From: Bacteroidota bacterium
GTDB lineage: Bacteria; Bacteroidota; Ignavibacteria; Kryptoniales; JAKASW01
Reading direction: 5' to 3'
Assembly (NCBI GenBank): GCA_021811615.1
Contig: JAJZNW010000031.1
Coordinates: 1 to 64,000, forward strand
Length of the DNA stretch: 64,000 nucleotides
Shown: in pieces, positions 1-11,306 of the stretch
Position numbering within the stretch: the first letter of the stretch is position 1
How the letters are laid out: every line of letters begins with the position of its first letter
Position numbers and translations under genes: made by a program
The notes under the pieces: model-generated
Database searches by the model: none
What the model was told of the DNA's origin: nothing
Seen by the model: the letters and a program-made list of their open reading frames with translations, nothing else

Positions 1-1825
<1,825 letters not shown>

Positions 1826-1834
1826 CTACCTCAT

Positions 1835-2119
1835 CTAAATGAAAAAAATGTCGTGTACTCCTGAATCGGGAAAACTTTCCCTTATCTTCTTCAGTATCGA
1901 CGGCTTCATGAACACGAGCTCGTTTCGCCATGCGCTCGTGGCAACCTTTACATACAGAGTGCCGTTCTCGATGCGGGATATTTCTGTATTCCTGGCGATC
2001 GCCTCGCCGACAATTTTCTCCCAATCGCCGACGACCTGGTACGCTCTGAGTTTTTCGGAAACGTTCTCCTGTTGAGAGAACTCTTTGATCAATTCGCCGA
2101 TGCTTTTCGCTTCAGGCAT
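1835..2119 (-). CDS. DUF721 (DciA-like) protein
   Basis: 94 aa, IGELIKEF...VVGDWEKIVGEAIARNTEISRIENGTLYVKVATSAWRNELVFMKPSILKKI; located between recF and gyrB. Confidence 0.85.
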   Translation of the reverse strand: MPEAKSIGELIKEFSQQENVSEKLRAYQVVGDWEKIVGEAIARNTEISRIENGTLYVKVATSAWRNELVFMKPSILKKIRESFPDSGVHDIFFI

Positions 2120-3230
2120 GCTCGTATACGACGCTGCCGTCCTTCACGGAATGGTATTTTACATCCTGCATATCGACCATCCTTTCGTCGAAACTAAGCA
2201 TGTCGGTCGCGGTTATGAAGACCTGTCCGAGCCCGGCGACCGTCCGTATCGTCTTCGTAGCCCGTGTGAAGTCCAGTTCCGTCATCACATCGTCGAGTAG
2301 CATGGCCGGTGTCTCGCCAAGCTTATGCTTGATATAGTGGAACTCAGCAACTTTCAGCGCGACAAGAAACGTCTTATGCTGTCCCTGCGACGCGAACTCC
2401 TTGATCGGCATGTCGTTCAGAAAAAAACCGATATCGTCACGGTGCGGACCCGCCAGCGTCGACCCGCGCGCCCTCTCAATCTTTGAGAGACCTGTCAGCG
2501 TATTCCGGAATGCGGCGTCGACATCGCCTTCGAGTGCGAATGACGGTTCGTACTTGAGGCTCGGGCTCTCCCCCGATTCGATAAGGGACCTGTAAGCCGC
2601 AGAAAAGATTCCGCTGAATTCATCGACAAACGAATTCCGTCTCGCCACAATCTTTTTTCCGTGCGATATGAGGGCGTCCGTCCAGGCAGAAAGGAGATCG
2701 CCGTCAAGATAGTTATTCAATTTTCCATCGAGAAGTATCTTGTTTCTTTGTTTGAGTGCGCGCCGGTACTCAGTCAACTCCTCGAGATACGATCTTGAAA
2801 CCTGCGAAAGCACGATATCGATAAAGACCCTTCGTTCCGACGGAGCGCCTCCTGTAAGCGCAAAGTCGCCGGGTGAAAGGACGACTATCGGAAACAACCC
2901 GATAACATCTGAGCTTCTTCTTACCTCGTTGGAGTCAAGCAGGTACTTTCTGCCGGTACCGGTTTCGTAAGCAACCCGCACCTTGTTTACAACATTCTTG
3001 TCCGTTTCGATTGCAGCGTCGACGGCAAAGTTGTCGCCACCCAGCCTGGCCACACTCGAATCGGATTGTTGAAGAAAGCTTCTCGTCAGGCAGACGTACG
3101 AGAGCGCCTCCAGTATACTGGTTTTTCCCTGCGCGTTTGCTCCGGTGATGAAGTTCACCCCTTCGCTAAACTCAAGGGACGATTCGTTGTGGTTCCTGAA
3201 ATTTGTCAGCTGGACTCTCTTAATTCGCAT
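2112..3230 (-). CDS. recF: DNA replication and repair protein RecF
   Basis: MRIKRVQLTNFRNHNESSLEF...NAQGKTSILEALSYV...LLDDVMTELD; origin-region context. Confidence 0.95.
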   Translation of the reverse strand: MRIKRVQLTNFRNHNESSLEFSEGVNFITGANAQGKTSILEALSYVCLTRSFLQQSDSSVARLGGDNFAVDAAIETDKNVVNKVRVAYETGTGRKYLLDSNEVRRSSDVIGLFPIVVLSPGDFALTGGAPSERRVFIDIVLSQVSRSYLEELTEYRRALKQRNKILLDGKLNNYLDGDLLSAWTDALISHGKKIVARRNSFVDEFSGIFSAAYRSLIESGESPSLKYEPSFALEGDVDAAFRNTLTGLSKIERARGSTLAGPHRDDIGFFLNDMPIKEFASQGQHKTFLVALKVAEFHYIKHKLGETPAMLLDDVMTELDFTRATKTIRTVAGLGQVFITATDMLSFDERMVDMQDVKYHSVKDGSVVYEHA

Positions 3231-3233
3231 GCT

Positions 3234-4382
3234 TCAGCTGAGTCTCAGCGGCATCACGAGAATGAGTATGTCTTGTTCAGACGCCGCACCTTTTTTTTCC
3301 TCATGGATAGGCTTGATAGTGGCGGCACGCGTCGCGGACGAAAGAGCAAACCTGACTTTGGGCGCATCGATGCTCCCCATCGCTTCCGTTATGTAGGTGG
3401 AATTGAAGCCGATGTTCATTGAATCGCCGCCGCTCCATTGGACCTGGAGTTTTTCTTCTCCCATCTCACCGCGATCTGCGTCTTCGGCTGATATGGTCAG
3501 GACGTCCTTGTCGACAGTGAACTTTACGAGGTGATTGACCGTATCGGACAGAATCGAGACGCGCCGCACCTTGTCGAGAAGTTCGCCTCTTGTGACTGTC
3601 ATCAGCTTATTGTTGTCGATGTCGCTCGGTATGACTGCCTCGTAGTCGGGGTGCGGCTCCTTGATGAGTCTTGTAATCAGCTCGGTATCGGCATTCTTCA
3701 GGCGGATGTGGTCATCGGTAATGGTTATTTCCACAGCGGATGTTTTGAAACTTTTAGCTGCGAGCGAAAGCGCCTTCTCCTGGATATTGGCCTCTTTCTT
3801 CAACGGTTTGTCTACGAGAGATTTGTCTTCTATGCGGACCAGCCTGTGCCCATCTGTAGAATATATCCTCGCCGCTTTGCCCGAGAAGAGAAACAGGACG
3901 CCATTCATCGATCTCCTGTGTTCATCTTTCGATACGGCAAAGATGGTCCTCTCTATGACTGTCTTCAGTGTTTCTGCCGCGATCGTCGAAGTCTCTGCCG
4001 CTTCGGCGAGTGTCGGGAGAGTAGGATATTCGTCTGCAGGCGAACAAGCAAACTTGTAAGAGCCCGATTTTGTTTTAAGAGTCAGCTTCAGACTCTCATC
4101 GACATTAACATCGATCTCAGAATCCTCCAGGTTTCTTACAATGTCGAAGAACTCTTTCGCGTTGACGGTCACCTTGCCGTCGGTCGCATCCATGACATCT
4201 GTCTCTGTCGACATCGAGATTTCCAGGTCCGTTGCGGAAACGGTAAGTTTCTTCTTGCTCGTTTCCAGCAACAGGTTTTCTATTGCCGGAATCGTGGTGC
4301 GAACAGGTACGACTCCGATAACACGACCGATGACATCGCGGAGTTCCCTGCTGTTAGCTTTAAACCTCATTTCCGCCTCCAT
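3234..4382 (-). CDS. dnaN: DNA polymerase III beta subunit (sliding clamp)
   Basis: 382 aa, beta-clamp type sequence (ATDLEISMST, VNAKEFFDIVRNL, TDGHRLVRIE, LVMPLRLS C-terminus); adjacent to recF and dnaA. Confidence 0.95.
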   Translation of the reverse strand: MEAEMRFKANSRELRDVIGRVIGVVPVRTTIPAIENLLLETSKKKLTVSATDLEISMSTETDVMDATDGKVTVNAKEFFDIVRNLEDSEIDVNVDESLKLTLKTKSGSYKFACSPADEYPTLPTLAEAAETSTIAAETLKTVIERTIFAVSKDEHRRSMNGVLFLFSGKAARIYSTDGHRLVRIEDKSLVDKPLKKEANIQEKALSLAAKSFKTSAVEITITDDHIRLKNADTELITRLIKEPHPDYEAVIPSDIDNNKLMTVTRGELLDKVRRVSILSDTVNHLVKFTVDKDVLTISAEDADRGEMGEEKLQVQWSGGDSMNIGFNSTYITEAMGSIDAPKVRFALSSATRAATIKPIHEEKKGAASEQDILILVMPLRLS

Positions 4383-4773
4383 TATTTGCAGAATTTTCCA
4401 AGTTCGACTTGTTTGATTTTAATGTAAATTTAGCTTTTTTGGGGCTAACTTTCAATTTAGAAGTACACCGGCGATGGCCCCGACGTGTGCATAACTATCT
4501 ATTACTATAATAATAGATATATATATTTAAGAAAGAATAGTAATAAGATAGCCTGTGGATATGTTGATAATTCTGTTGGTATTTACTAAGCCATATTCAC
4601 ACAACGAATTACGACTTCCATGATGGATAAAATTGTCAACGTCATGAACCATCACGTCTGTTGGGAAGAAAGAGTATATCAACACCGACCACCAGCACGA
4701 CGGTTTTCTGTTGATATCGCGCACGTAATCAACATCCGGTATTTCCTTTTCAACACAGATACCAACAAGTTCT

Positions 4774-6171
4774 TCACAATCCTATCGTTTCAATTTTCTT
4801 CTTGATCCTGTCGTACTTTTCCCGAAACCTGTCGTCGTTCGCGAGTTGGTCGGAAATTACCTGGCAGGCGTAAATGACGGTTGAGTGGTCGCGGCCACCG
4901 AACTGACTCCCGATAGTCTTCAGGGGGAGTTGTGTCATCTCTTTCGTAAGATACATTGCCGTCTGCCTGGCGATAACGATTTCCGCCTTGCGCGTCTTTC
5001 CGCGGAGTTGTTCTTCAGTGACATCGAAGACATCGGCGACGATCTTCTGGATATCTTCGACTGTAACGGCCGTCTTCCGGCTTACTGCGAGGCTGCGAAC
5101 CACCTCTTTTGCCAGATCGACGGATATTTCCCTATTGTTGAGACTCGCCTTGGCGAGTATACTGATAAGGCTTCCTTCGAGCTCGCGGATGTTGGATGTG
5201 ACGTTTGCCGCTACGTACTCGATCACATCCTCCGGCATGTGAATCCCATCGTCCTCGCTCTTCTTCCGGAGTATCGCTATGCGGGTCTCGAGGTCCGGCG
5301 GCTGGACATCCACTGTCAATCCCCACGTGAATCTGCTGACGAGACGATCGTCAACACCCTTCAGTTCTTTCGGTGGCCTGTCCGACGACAGGATGATTTG
5401 TTTTCCCGATTGGTGCAACGCGTTGAACGTGTGGAAGAAATTGTCCTGCGTCTTTTCCTTCCCCGCGAAGAACTGGATATCGTCGACGATGAGTATGTCC
5501 ATGCTTCTGTAGAAGTTTGAGAACTCGTTGGCGCGATCCTTCTGTATCGCATCCACGAAGTCGACTGTGAACCGCTCGCTGGAGACGTACAGGACCCTCT
5601 CAGCCTTTCCGGATTGTCTCGCGAAGTTTCCGATAGCCTGGATGAGGTGAGTCTTACCAAGCCCGACTCCTCCGTATACGACAAGCGGGTTGAAGGAGGT
5701 ACCGGCCGGGTTGTTTGCGACGGCATAGGCAGCCGCACGTGCGAACTGGTTGCTGTCCCCCTTGATGAAGTTATCGAACGTGTAACGAGGGTTTATGTTG
5801 CTCTCGAATGGCGGTTTCGCACTCAGCTTCGTCGTGGTGAAGTGTTGCTGCTGGTTCAACTGGCCTGGCTGCGGCGGTCTGTAGAATTGAGGTTCCGACT
5901 CAGAGACGTCTTCATCCGAAATCGTGTACTCCACCCTGGCGTTGTCACCCATTACCAGCTTGACAGACTCCGTGACGACGCTGGAGTAATGTTCCTCCAG
6001 CCAGTCGTGAAAGAATTGACTTGGGACTTTTACGACCAAGCTGTCGCTGTCGAGGCTCACCGGTACGACAGGTTCGAACCAGGTCTTGTAACTAAGATTG
6101 TTGACCCGCCCCTGAATATGTTTCATGCATTCTTGCCAGATCCCTTTGGCGTCAGTAGCAGTTTCCATCAA
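4774..6171 (-). CDS. dnaA: Chromosomal replication initiator protein DnaA
   Basis: 465 aa, NPRYTFDNFIKGDSNQFARAAAYAVANNPAGTSFNPLVVYGGVGLGKTHLIQAIGN...FGGRDHSTVIYACQVI. Confidence 0.98.
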   Translation of the reverse strand: MMETATDAKGIWQECMKHIQGRVNNLSYKTWFEPVVPVSLDSDSLVVKVPSQFFHDWLEEHYSSVVTESVKLVMGDNARVEYTISDEDVSESEPQFYRPPQPGQLNQQQHFTTTKLSAKPPFESNINPRYTFDNFIKGDSNQFARAAAYAVANNPAGTSFNPLVVYGGVGLGKTHLIQAIGNFARQSGKAERVLYVSSERFTVDFVDAIQKDRANEFSNFYRSMDILIVDDIQFFAGKEKTQDNFFHTFNALHQSGKQIILSSDRPPKELKGVDDRLVSRFTWGLTVDVQPPDLETRIAILRKKSEDDGIHMPEDVIEYVAANVTSNIRELEGSLISILAKASLNNREISVDLAKEVVRSLAVSRKTAVTVEDIQKIVADVFDVTEEQLRGKTRKAEIVIARQTAMYLTKEMTQLPLKTIGSQFGGRDHSTVIYACQVISDQLANDDRFREKYDRIKKKIETIGL

Positions 6172-6189
6172 CAGGCTCCCTTGAGATAT

Positions 6190-6640
6190 TCAGGATTTTC
6201 TCCACATTTCCAACAGAGTTATTAACATGACGACGGATTATATAGTCCGCTAAAAATCAGCAACTTACAACGTGAAGTAACATACACTTAACACACCTGT
6301 GGAAAACGTATAGGTGTAAAGTAAAGAAGCACATTCGAGTTTCGGCAGAAAATCAGGCGTTTTGCACAAGTTATCCACACCACACCAGCCAACCGGCTGG
6401 AGGTGAATATTAATAAAGCAACTGTGGAAAAACAAGCTTGTGGTCCCCTGTGGAAAGTTTTGTAAGTCGTTATTTGGTGGGTTGTTACGATGTTTTTTGG
6501 CGTTATGTGGAAAACTTTAGGATTGGTGGAAACTCGATGAAAACACGTGTTATTTTGGATGTTTTTCGCCAGATGTGGAAAAGTTGAACAGAATTGTGGA
6601 AAACATGGGAGCTTTTGTTGAAATAATCCTGTGGATGGGT
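6190..6640. other. Putative oriC with DnaA-box cluster
   Basis: TTATCCACA at 6371-6379 (+). TTTTCCACA on the minus strand at 6298-6306, 6423-6431, 6506-6514, 6574-6582 and 6595-6603. CTTTCCACA at 6449-6457 (-), plus degenerate variants. Lies between divergent dnaA and rpmH. Confidence 0.88.
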
Positions 6641-6752
6641 GGCGGAAAAAGAATATTGATGGTGTCACAAATCAAAACGGTCGATGATCCTTGAATTTTG
6701 TTGGCATTGAGACTAACTTGTCGGGCAAAATATAAAATCAGAGGAGTTTTTG

Positions 6753-6899
6753 ATGAAGAGGACATTTCAGCCTCACAACACCAGAAGAAGGAGAACGCAC
6801 GGGTTCCGCTCGAAAATGAAGAGCAAGACGGGCAGGAAGGTTTTGGCCCGCAGGCGTGCAAAGGGTCGTTGGCGGCTTACGGTCAGCGACGAGAAGTAA
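6753..6899 (+). CDS. rpmH: 50S ribosomal protein L34
   Basis: Translates [48 protein letters not shown]; below the track length cutoff. Confidence 0.97.
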   Translation: MKRTFQPHNTRRRRTHGFRSKMKSKTGRKVLARRRAKGRWRLTVSDEK

Positions 6900-6962
6900 T
6901 ATCCCGGCGTTACCATCCCGGAGGGCTCTATCCGACGCTTCACTCTCCCGAAAAGCGACATA

Positions 6963-7325
6963 ATGAAGTCATCCAGAGAGATAGGTGAAGTTATCAGAAG
7001 AGGAAGGCGCTTTACCGGGAGAAACCTTTCTGTGTTTTATGAATCTAGCCCGTTGCCCGAAGCGGGCACAAAGATAAGAGTTGCGTTCACCGTATCGAAG
7101 AGAATCCGCAGTGCGGCAGACCGCAACAGGCTCAAGCGCCTGATGAGAGAAGTTTACAGGATCAACAGGGAGAATACGATCTCCATCTTCGGGGCGGGCG
7201 GAATGAGACCTAGTGTTGTAATGAGCTGCGGTTATGAAGTCCGCACTGCAGCTATATCCCTGAAAGATATTGAAGAAGATTTCAAACAGTTTCTGCGTAG
7301 AATTAGCGTCGACATTGCCGGCTGA
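6963..7325 (+). CDS. rnpA: Ribonuclease P protein component
   Basis: 120 aa with [27 protein letters not shown]; located rpmH-rnpA-yidD-yidC. Confidence 0.93.
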   Translation: MKSSREIGEVIRRGRRFTGRNLSVFYESSPLPEAGTKIRVAFTVSKRIRSAADRNRLKRLMREVYRINRENTISIFGAGGMRPSVVMSCGYEVRTAAISLKDIEEDFKQFLRRISVDIAG

Positions 7326-7560
7326 TGCGGCCATCGCGATCATAAAACTCTACAAGAAATTCATCTCGCCACTTTTTCCGCCGTCATGCAGGTTCTATCC
7401 GAGTTGTTCCTCGTATTCGATAGATGCCTTTCGCATGCATGGATTCTTCAATGGGGTGCTTCTGAGCATCTGGAGAGTCCTTCGCTGTAACCCATTCAAC
7501 GCGGGCGGATATGATCCCGTTCGGGAAACACATCCCTTCCGGAGAAGCAGAGGAATATAG
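7315..7560 (+). CDS. yidD: Membrane protein insertion efficiency factor YidD
   Basis: [65 protein letters not shown]. The track starts at 7270 inside rnpA; an in-frame TTG at 7315 is a more plausible start. Confidence 0.9.
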   Translation: MPADAAIAIIKLYKKFISPLFPPSCRFYPSCSSYSIDAFRMHGFFNGVLLSIWRVLRCNPFNAGGYDPVRETHPFRRSRGI

Positions 7561-9399
7561 ATGGGGAAGAAAGAAACAATCGGAATTGTACTTATAACGC
7601 TTGTGCTGTTCGTGTGGATGTACTTCAACACACCGAAGGCTCCGGTGCAGACGCCTCAGTCGAAGGCTTCGAGCGAGCAGTCTGTTGATACGAACACGAC
7701 CGCCGGTAAGCAGGCATCCCCGCAAACGATGGTACAGACTTCTAAGGAAGGGGCTGCGCTCGGAACGGCAGACACCGCCGCCATCAATCGGTATGGGACG
7801 GCCTTCGCGCGTCTCGCTTCAGGCACACAGAAGACTATTACTATCGAGACCGGTCTTTACACCGCGGTCCTCACGACGCAGGGTGGAATGATCAAAGACT
7901 GGACGCTTACAAAGTATAAAACATGGAACGGCGGCCCGCTTGAGCTGGTCAACTACAAGCACGCCGGTGACTACAGCTTGCTTTTCCAGTCGATGAGCGG
8001 GAAGCTTGTCGACACTAAAGATCTCTTTTTCACAGCTCCGTTCACGAACGGGGAAGTTGTGAAGTTGAAGAACGGGCAGACATTCAACATAGCCTTTACA
8101 CTGAACGTGAACGATTCTTCGAAGATCGTCCGGGAGTACACTTTCAAGGGCGGCGTTTATGATTTCGGGTCGAACGTCGTTTTCGAACACATGTCGAGAT
8201 ACATCGCCAACTACCAGTACCAGGTAACGTGGGAGCATGGCCTGAATTACACCGAGGAGAACAGCGTCGACGAATCGAGCTTCTCGACGGCATACGCATA
8301 CAGCGGAGGCGAAGCTGTGACGCTGGATGCGACCAAGCCGGGCGAGCAGGTGAAGCAGCAGGTAAGTGGTAACACGAAGTGGGTAGCCCAGACGACCAAA
8401 TATTTCACGGCGGCGATCGTTCCGGAAACGAGGCCGGCTGACGGCGCTTATCTCCGCGGAACCGAACTTCATCTTCCCAACAACGGTCTTTACAGGGATT
8501 ACTATACCGCCCTCGAGATGAGGTTCGAAGGGAGACCGGTTCAGTCCGATTCGTTCATGGTTTATATTGGGCCGCTCGAATACAATCTTCTGAAATCTTA
8601 TCACATAGGGCTTGAGCAGATGGTCGGTCTCGGATGGAAGTGGGTGATACGGCCGATTGCAGAGTACGTCATGCTTCCCGCGTTCCAGTTCATTCACAGG
8701 TACGTTCCGAACTACGGCCTCGTCATCATCATCTTCGCTATTCTCCTTAAGCTTCTCCTGAATCCCCTGACAATATCCAGCATGAAGTCGATGCGTAAGA
8801 TGCAGGCGCTCCAGCCGATGATGGAGGAGATCAAGGAGAAATACAAGGAAGACCAGCAGAAGATGAACCAGGCGATCATGAACTTGTACAAGGAGTACAA
8901 GATCAACCCGCTGGGTGGCTGTCTTCCGATGTTTCTTCAGCTTCCTATCCTTTACGCGCTCTGGGCCATCTTCCGGAGCGACATTGTCCTTCGTCAATCG
9001 AACTTCATCTGGTGGATCAAGGACCTTTCTATTCCGGACACTATTCTCAGGCTTCCGTTCACGCTGCCGTTTTTCGGAATGAACCAGATCAGCGGCCTCG
9101 CCACACTAATGGCGGTCACTCAGTTTATCCAGACCAAGATGACCACAACGGACCCGAGGCAGAAGTTTATAATCTACTTCATGCCGATAATGATGTGGCT
9201 GATCTTCAATAATTTCCCGGCAGGGCTGAACCTGTATTATTTCGTTTACAACCTCCTGGCGATCGGGCAGCAATACATGCTGAACCGAAAGCCTATGGAA
9301 GAGATGCTCGTAAAGGCGACTCCGAAACAGAAGAAGAATAAGCCTACTCGCCCCACAAGGCCGCCCATGGGCAACAGGGCGATGAGAAGGAGCTCCTGA
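7561..9399 (+). CDS. yidC: Membrane protein insertase YidC
   Basis: 612 aa; N-terminal TM and periplasmic domain, then YGLVIIIFAILLKLLLNPLTISSMKSMRKMQALQPMMEEIKEKYKEDQQKMNQAIMNLYKEYKINPLGGCLPMFLQLPILYALW. Confidence 0.97.
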   Translation: MGKKETIGIVLITLVLFVWMYFNTPKAPVQTPQSKASSEQSVDTNTTAGKQASPQTMVQTSKEGAALGTADTAAINRYGTAFARLASGTQKTITIETGLYTAVLTTQGGMIKDWTLTKYKTWNGGPLELVNYKHAGDYSLLFQSMSGKLVDTKDLFFTAPFTNGEVVKLKNGQTFNIAFTLNVNDSSKIVREYTFKGGVYDFGSNVVFEHMSRYIANYQYQVTWEHGLNYTEENSVDESSFSTAYAYSGGEAVTLDATKPGEQVKQQVSGNTKWVAQTTKYFTAAIVPETRPADGAYLRGTELHLPNNGLYRDYYTALEMRFEGRPVQSDSFMVYIGPLEYNLLKSYHIGLEQMVGLGWKWVIRPIAEYVMLPAFQFIHRYVPNYGLVIIIFAILLKLLLNPLTISSMKSMRKMQALQPMMEEIKEKYKEDQQKMNQAIMNLYKEYKINPLGGCLPMFLQLPILYALWAIFRSDIVLRQSNFIWWIKDLSIPDTILRLPFTLPFFGMNQISGLATLMAVTQFIQTKMTTTDPRQKFIIYFMPIMMWLIFNNFPAGLNLYYFVYNLLAIGQQYMLNRKPMEEMLVKATPKQKKNKPTRPTRPPMGNRAMRRSS

Positions 9400-9922
9400 T
9401 ACTGTTTCCGCATTTCGTTGCGGATCATGGGTTCGGTCGAGGTTGAAGATCCGGACTGGATATTGTTATAGCGGCCGCCTCATAGCCGGGGCGGCTTTCT
9501 TGTAGTGCGCCGATGGGATCTGACTTGCCGGAAGAATGCCGTGGAATACCGGGGTAACCGGCAATATTTCAATAACGAAATTCGCAGACGTGGGATCGAG
9601 CATGTTTCCGCCAATCGCGTGTGAGTTGCGATCGTCGTGTGCTCATGAGCTTGACTTTTCCTCTGTTCCACTTTAGATTTCTGTACTCTCATACGTTCAT
9701 CGCGAAGCAGGAATTCTTCGCGGTGAACCACCAATTGGCGGGAGCTGGTATTCCCGAAGAGGTACAAAAGAACCTTCCTTTTTAGCATTTCACGCGGTTA
9801 TTGGGTCATAGGATAATTGGCCGGCGCAAATAGATCGGTTAAGGTCCGTGCATCGATCCTTGCAGGCTGATCTTCGACTGGAGTGACGGTGTGTCACCAG
9901 GCCATGTCAAAATGGATTCTGA

Positions 9923-11203
9923 ATGGAAGAAGACGGTCAACTGCGTGAAGAGAACCAGCGCCTGAAAAGGGCGGTCGAGGAGCTTTCTATCCTGAACGAA
10001 CTCGCAGCCTCGATCGGAGGGCTGAGCAGTTCGGAAGAAGTTGTCAGGAAGATACTGAGCCGTGCGCTCCGCGCTTTGAATGCAGAACAAGGTGTCGTAA
10101 CTCTCGTTGCGGAACGGACGGACAATCCGATGAGGACTCTGGTGAGAAGCATGATTACATCCTCCGATCATCCGGCGTTTCACTTCAACAGCGTCCTGCT
10201 GGGCTGGATGACGTTATACAAGAGGCCCATCACCATCAACGATCCGGCATCTGATCAACGCTTCGGAGGCGCAGTATGGGATCCCATGGTCCGGTCGCTC
10301 GTTTGTGTCCCGATGCTTATCAGGGGAGGGTTAAAAGGGATTCTTACGGTTTACAACAAGAGAAACAGTGACAAATTTACGGACGACGATCAGCGGCTTC
10401 TGTCCATAATAGGAGCACAATCGGCGCAGGTGATTGAGAACGCCAGGCTTTATGAAGAGGAACGTGCGCTGATGAAAATTCAGCGAGAACTCGAACTCGC
10501 ATCTCAGATACAGAGCGATCTTCTGCCGAGGGGGGAGCCGAAAATGCCGGGGTACGACATAGCCGGTGCGACGTTTCCAGCAAGGTCTGTCGGCGGGGAT
10601 TTTTTCGACTTTATCCCGATTGAGGAGAGAAAGCTTGCGCTTTGCGTCGGCGACGTCTCCGGTAAAGGGCTTCCCGCAGCACTTCTCATGACAAACATAC
10701 AGGCGTCCCTCAGGAGCGAAGCCTTCCTCGGGAAACGTGCGCAGGAATGCGTCGAGAGAATGAACAGGCAATTGTACCATACTACAGGCCCCGAGAAGTT
10801 CGCGACTTTGTTCTACGGCATATTGGACGGCGCAAACAACACGCTCTTCTACTGCAATGCCGGTCACGAGCAGCCATACATGTTTTCAGGCACAGGCGAG
10901 CCGCGGAGGCTCGATATCGGCGGAACGGTCATAGGGGCTGTCGATTCCATGAGCTTTGAAGGAGCATCCGTAGCATTCGACCGTGGAGATTTCCTTGTGG
11001 CTTACTCGGACGGCGTTACCGAAGCTATGGACCCCAATATGGTACAATTCGGGGATGCGAGGCTGTCGCGCTTGATTAGAGACAATGCCGGGTTAAGGGC
11101 AGCCGAACTTGTGAAGCTGATAGCAGACGCCGTGATGGCACACGCTGGAAATGCACCTCAGCACGACGATATTACCGCTCTGGTGATAAAGAGGGTGAAA
11201 TGA
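9923..11203 (+). CDS. GAF-domain PP2C/SpoIIE-type (RsbU-like) serine phosphatase
   Basis: Coiled coil plus GAF-like region, then LASQIQSDLLPRGEPKMPGYDIAGATFPARSVGGDFFDFIPI...LCVGDVSGKGLPAALLMTNIQASLR...VAYSDGVTEAMD. Confidence 0.9.
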   Translation: MEEDGQLREENQRLKRAVEELSILNELAASIGGLSSSEEVVRKILSRALRALNAEQGVVTLVAERTDNPMRTLVRSMITSSDHPAFHFNSVLLGWMTLYKRPITINDPASDQRFGGAVWDPMVRSLVCVPMLIRGGLKGILTVYNKRNSDKFTDDDQRLLSIIGAQSAQVIENARLYEEERALMKIQRELELASQIQSDLLPRGEPKMPGYDIAGATFPARSVGGDFFDFIPIEERKLALCVGDVSGKGLPAALLMTNIQASLRSEAFLGKRAQECVERMNRQLYHTTGPEKFATLFYGILDGANNTLFYCNAGHEQPYMFSGTGEPRRLDIGGTVIGAVDSMSFEGASVAFDRGDFLVAYSDGVTEAMDPNMVQFGDARLSRLIRDNAGLRAAELVKLIADAVMAHAGNAPQHDDITALVIKRVK

Positions 11204-11306
11204 GATTGGGAAGTGTGAGCGAAGGATTTCGATTATTCCTTATGGTTATGATCTTTGATGAAGACGTTCGGCCGCATAGCAGGACGACCTTCTGGAGGGA
11301 ATTGAA

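Noticed and set aside
6288-6861. Minus-strand ORFs in the dnaA-rpmH gap
   Set aside because: AT-rich sequence with DnaA boxes; translations are low complexity and overlap rpmH antisense.
9400-9922. Possible gene or RNA after yidC
   Set aside because: About 500 nt with no convincing ORF. A GCCGCC/GGCGGC hairpin near 9474-9495 could be a terminator, but I could not recognise an RNA family and mnmE is not present here.
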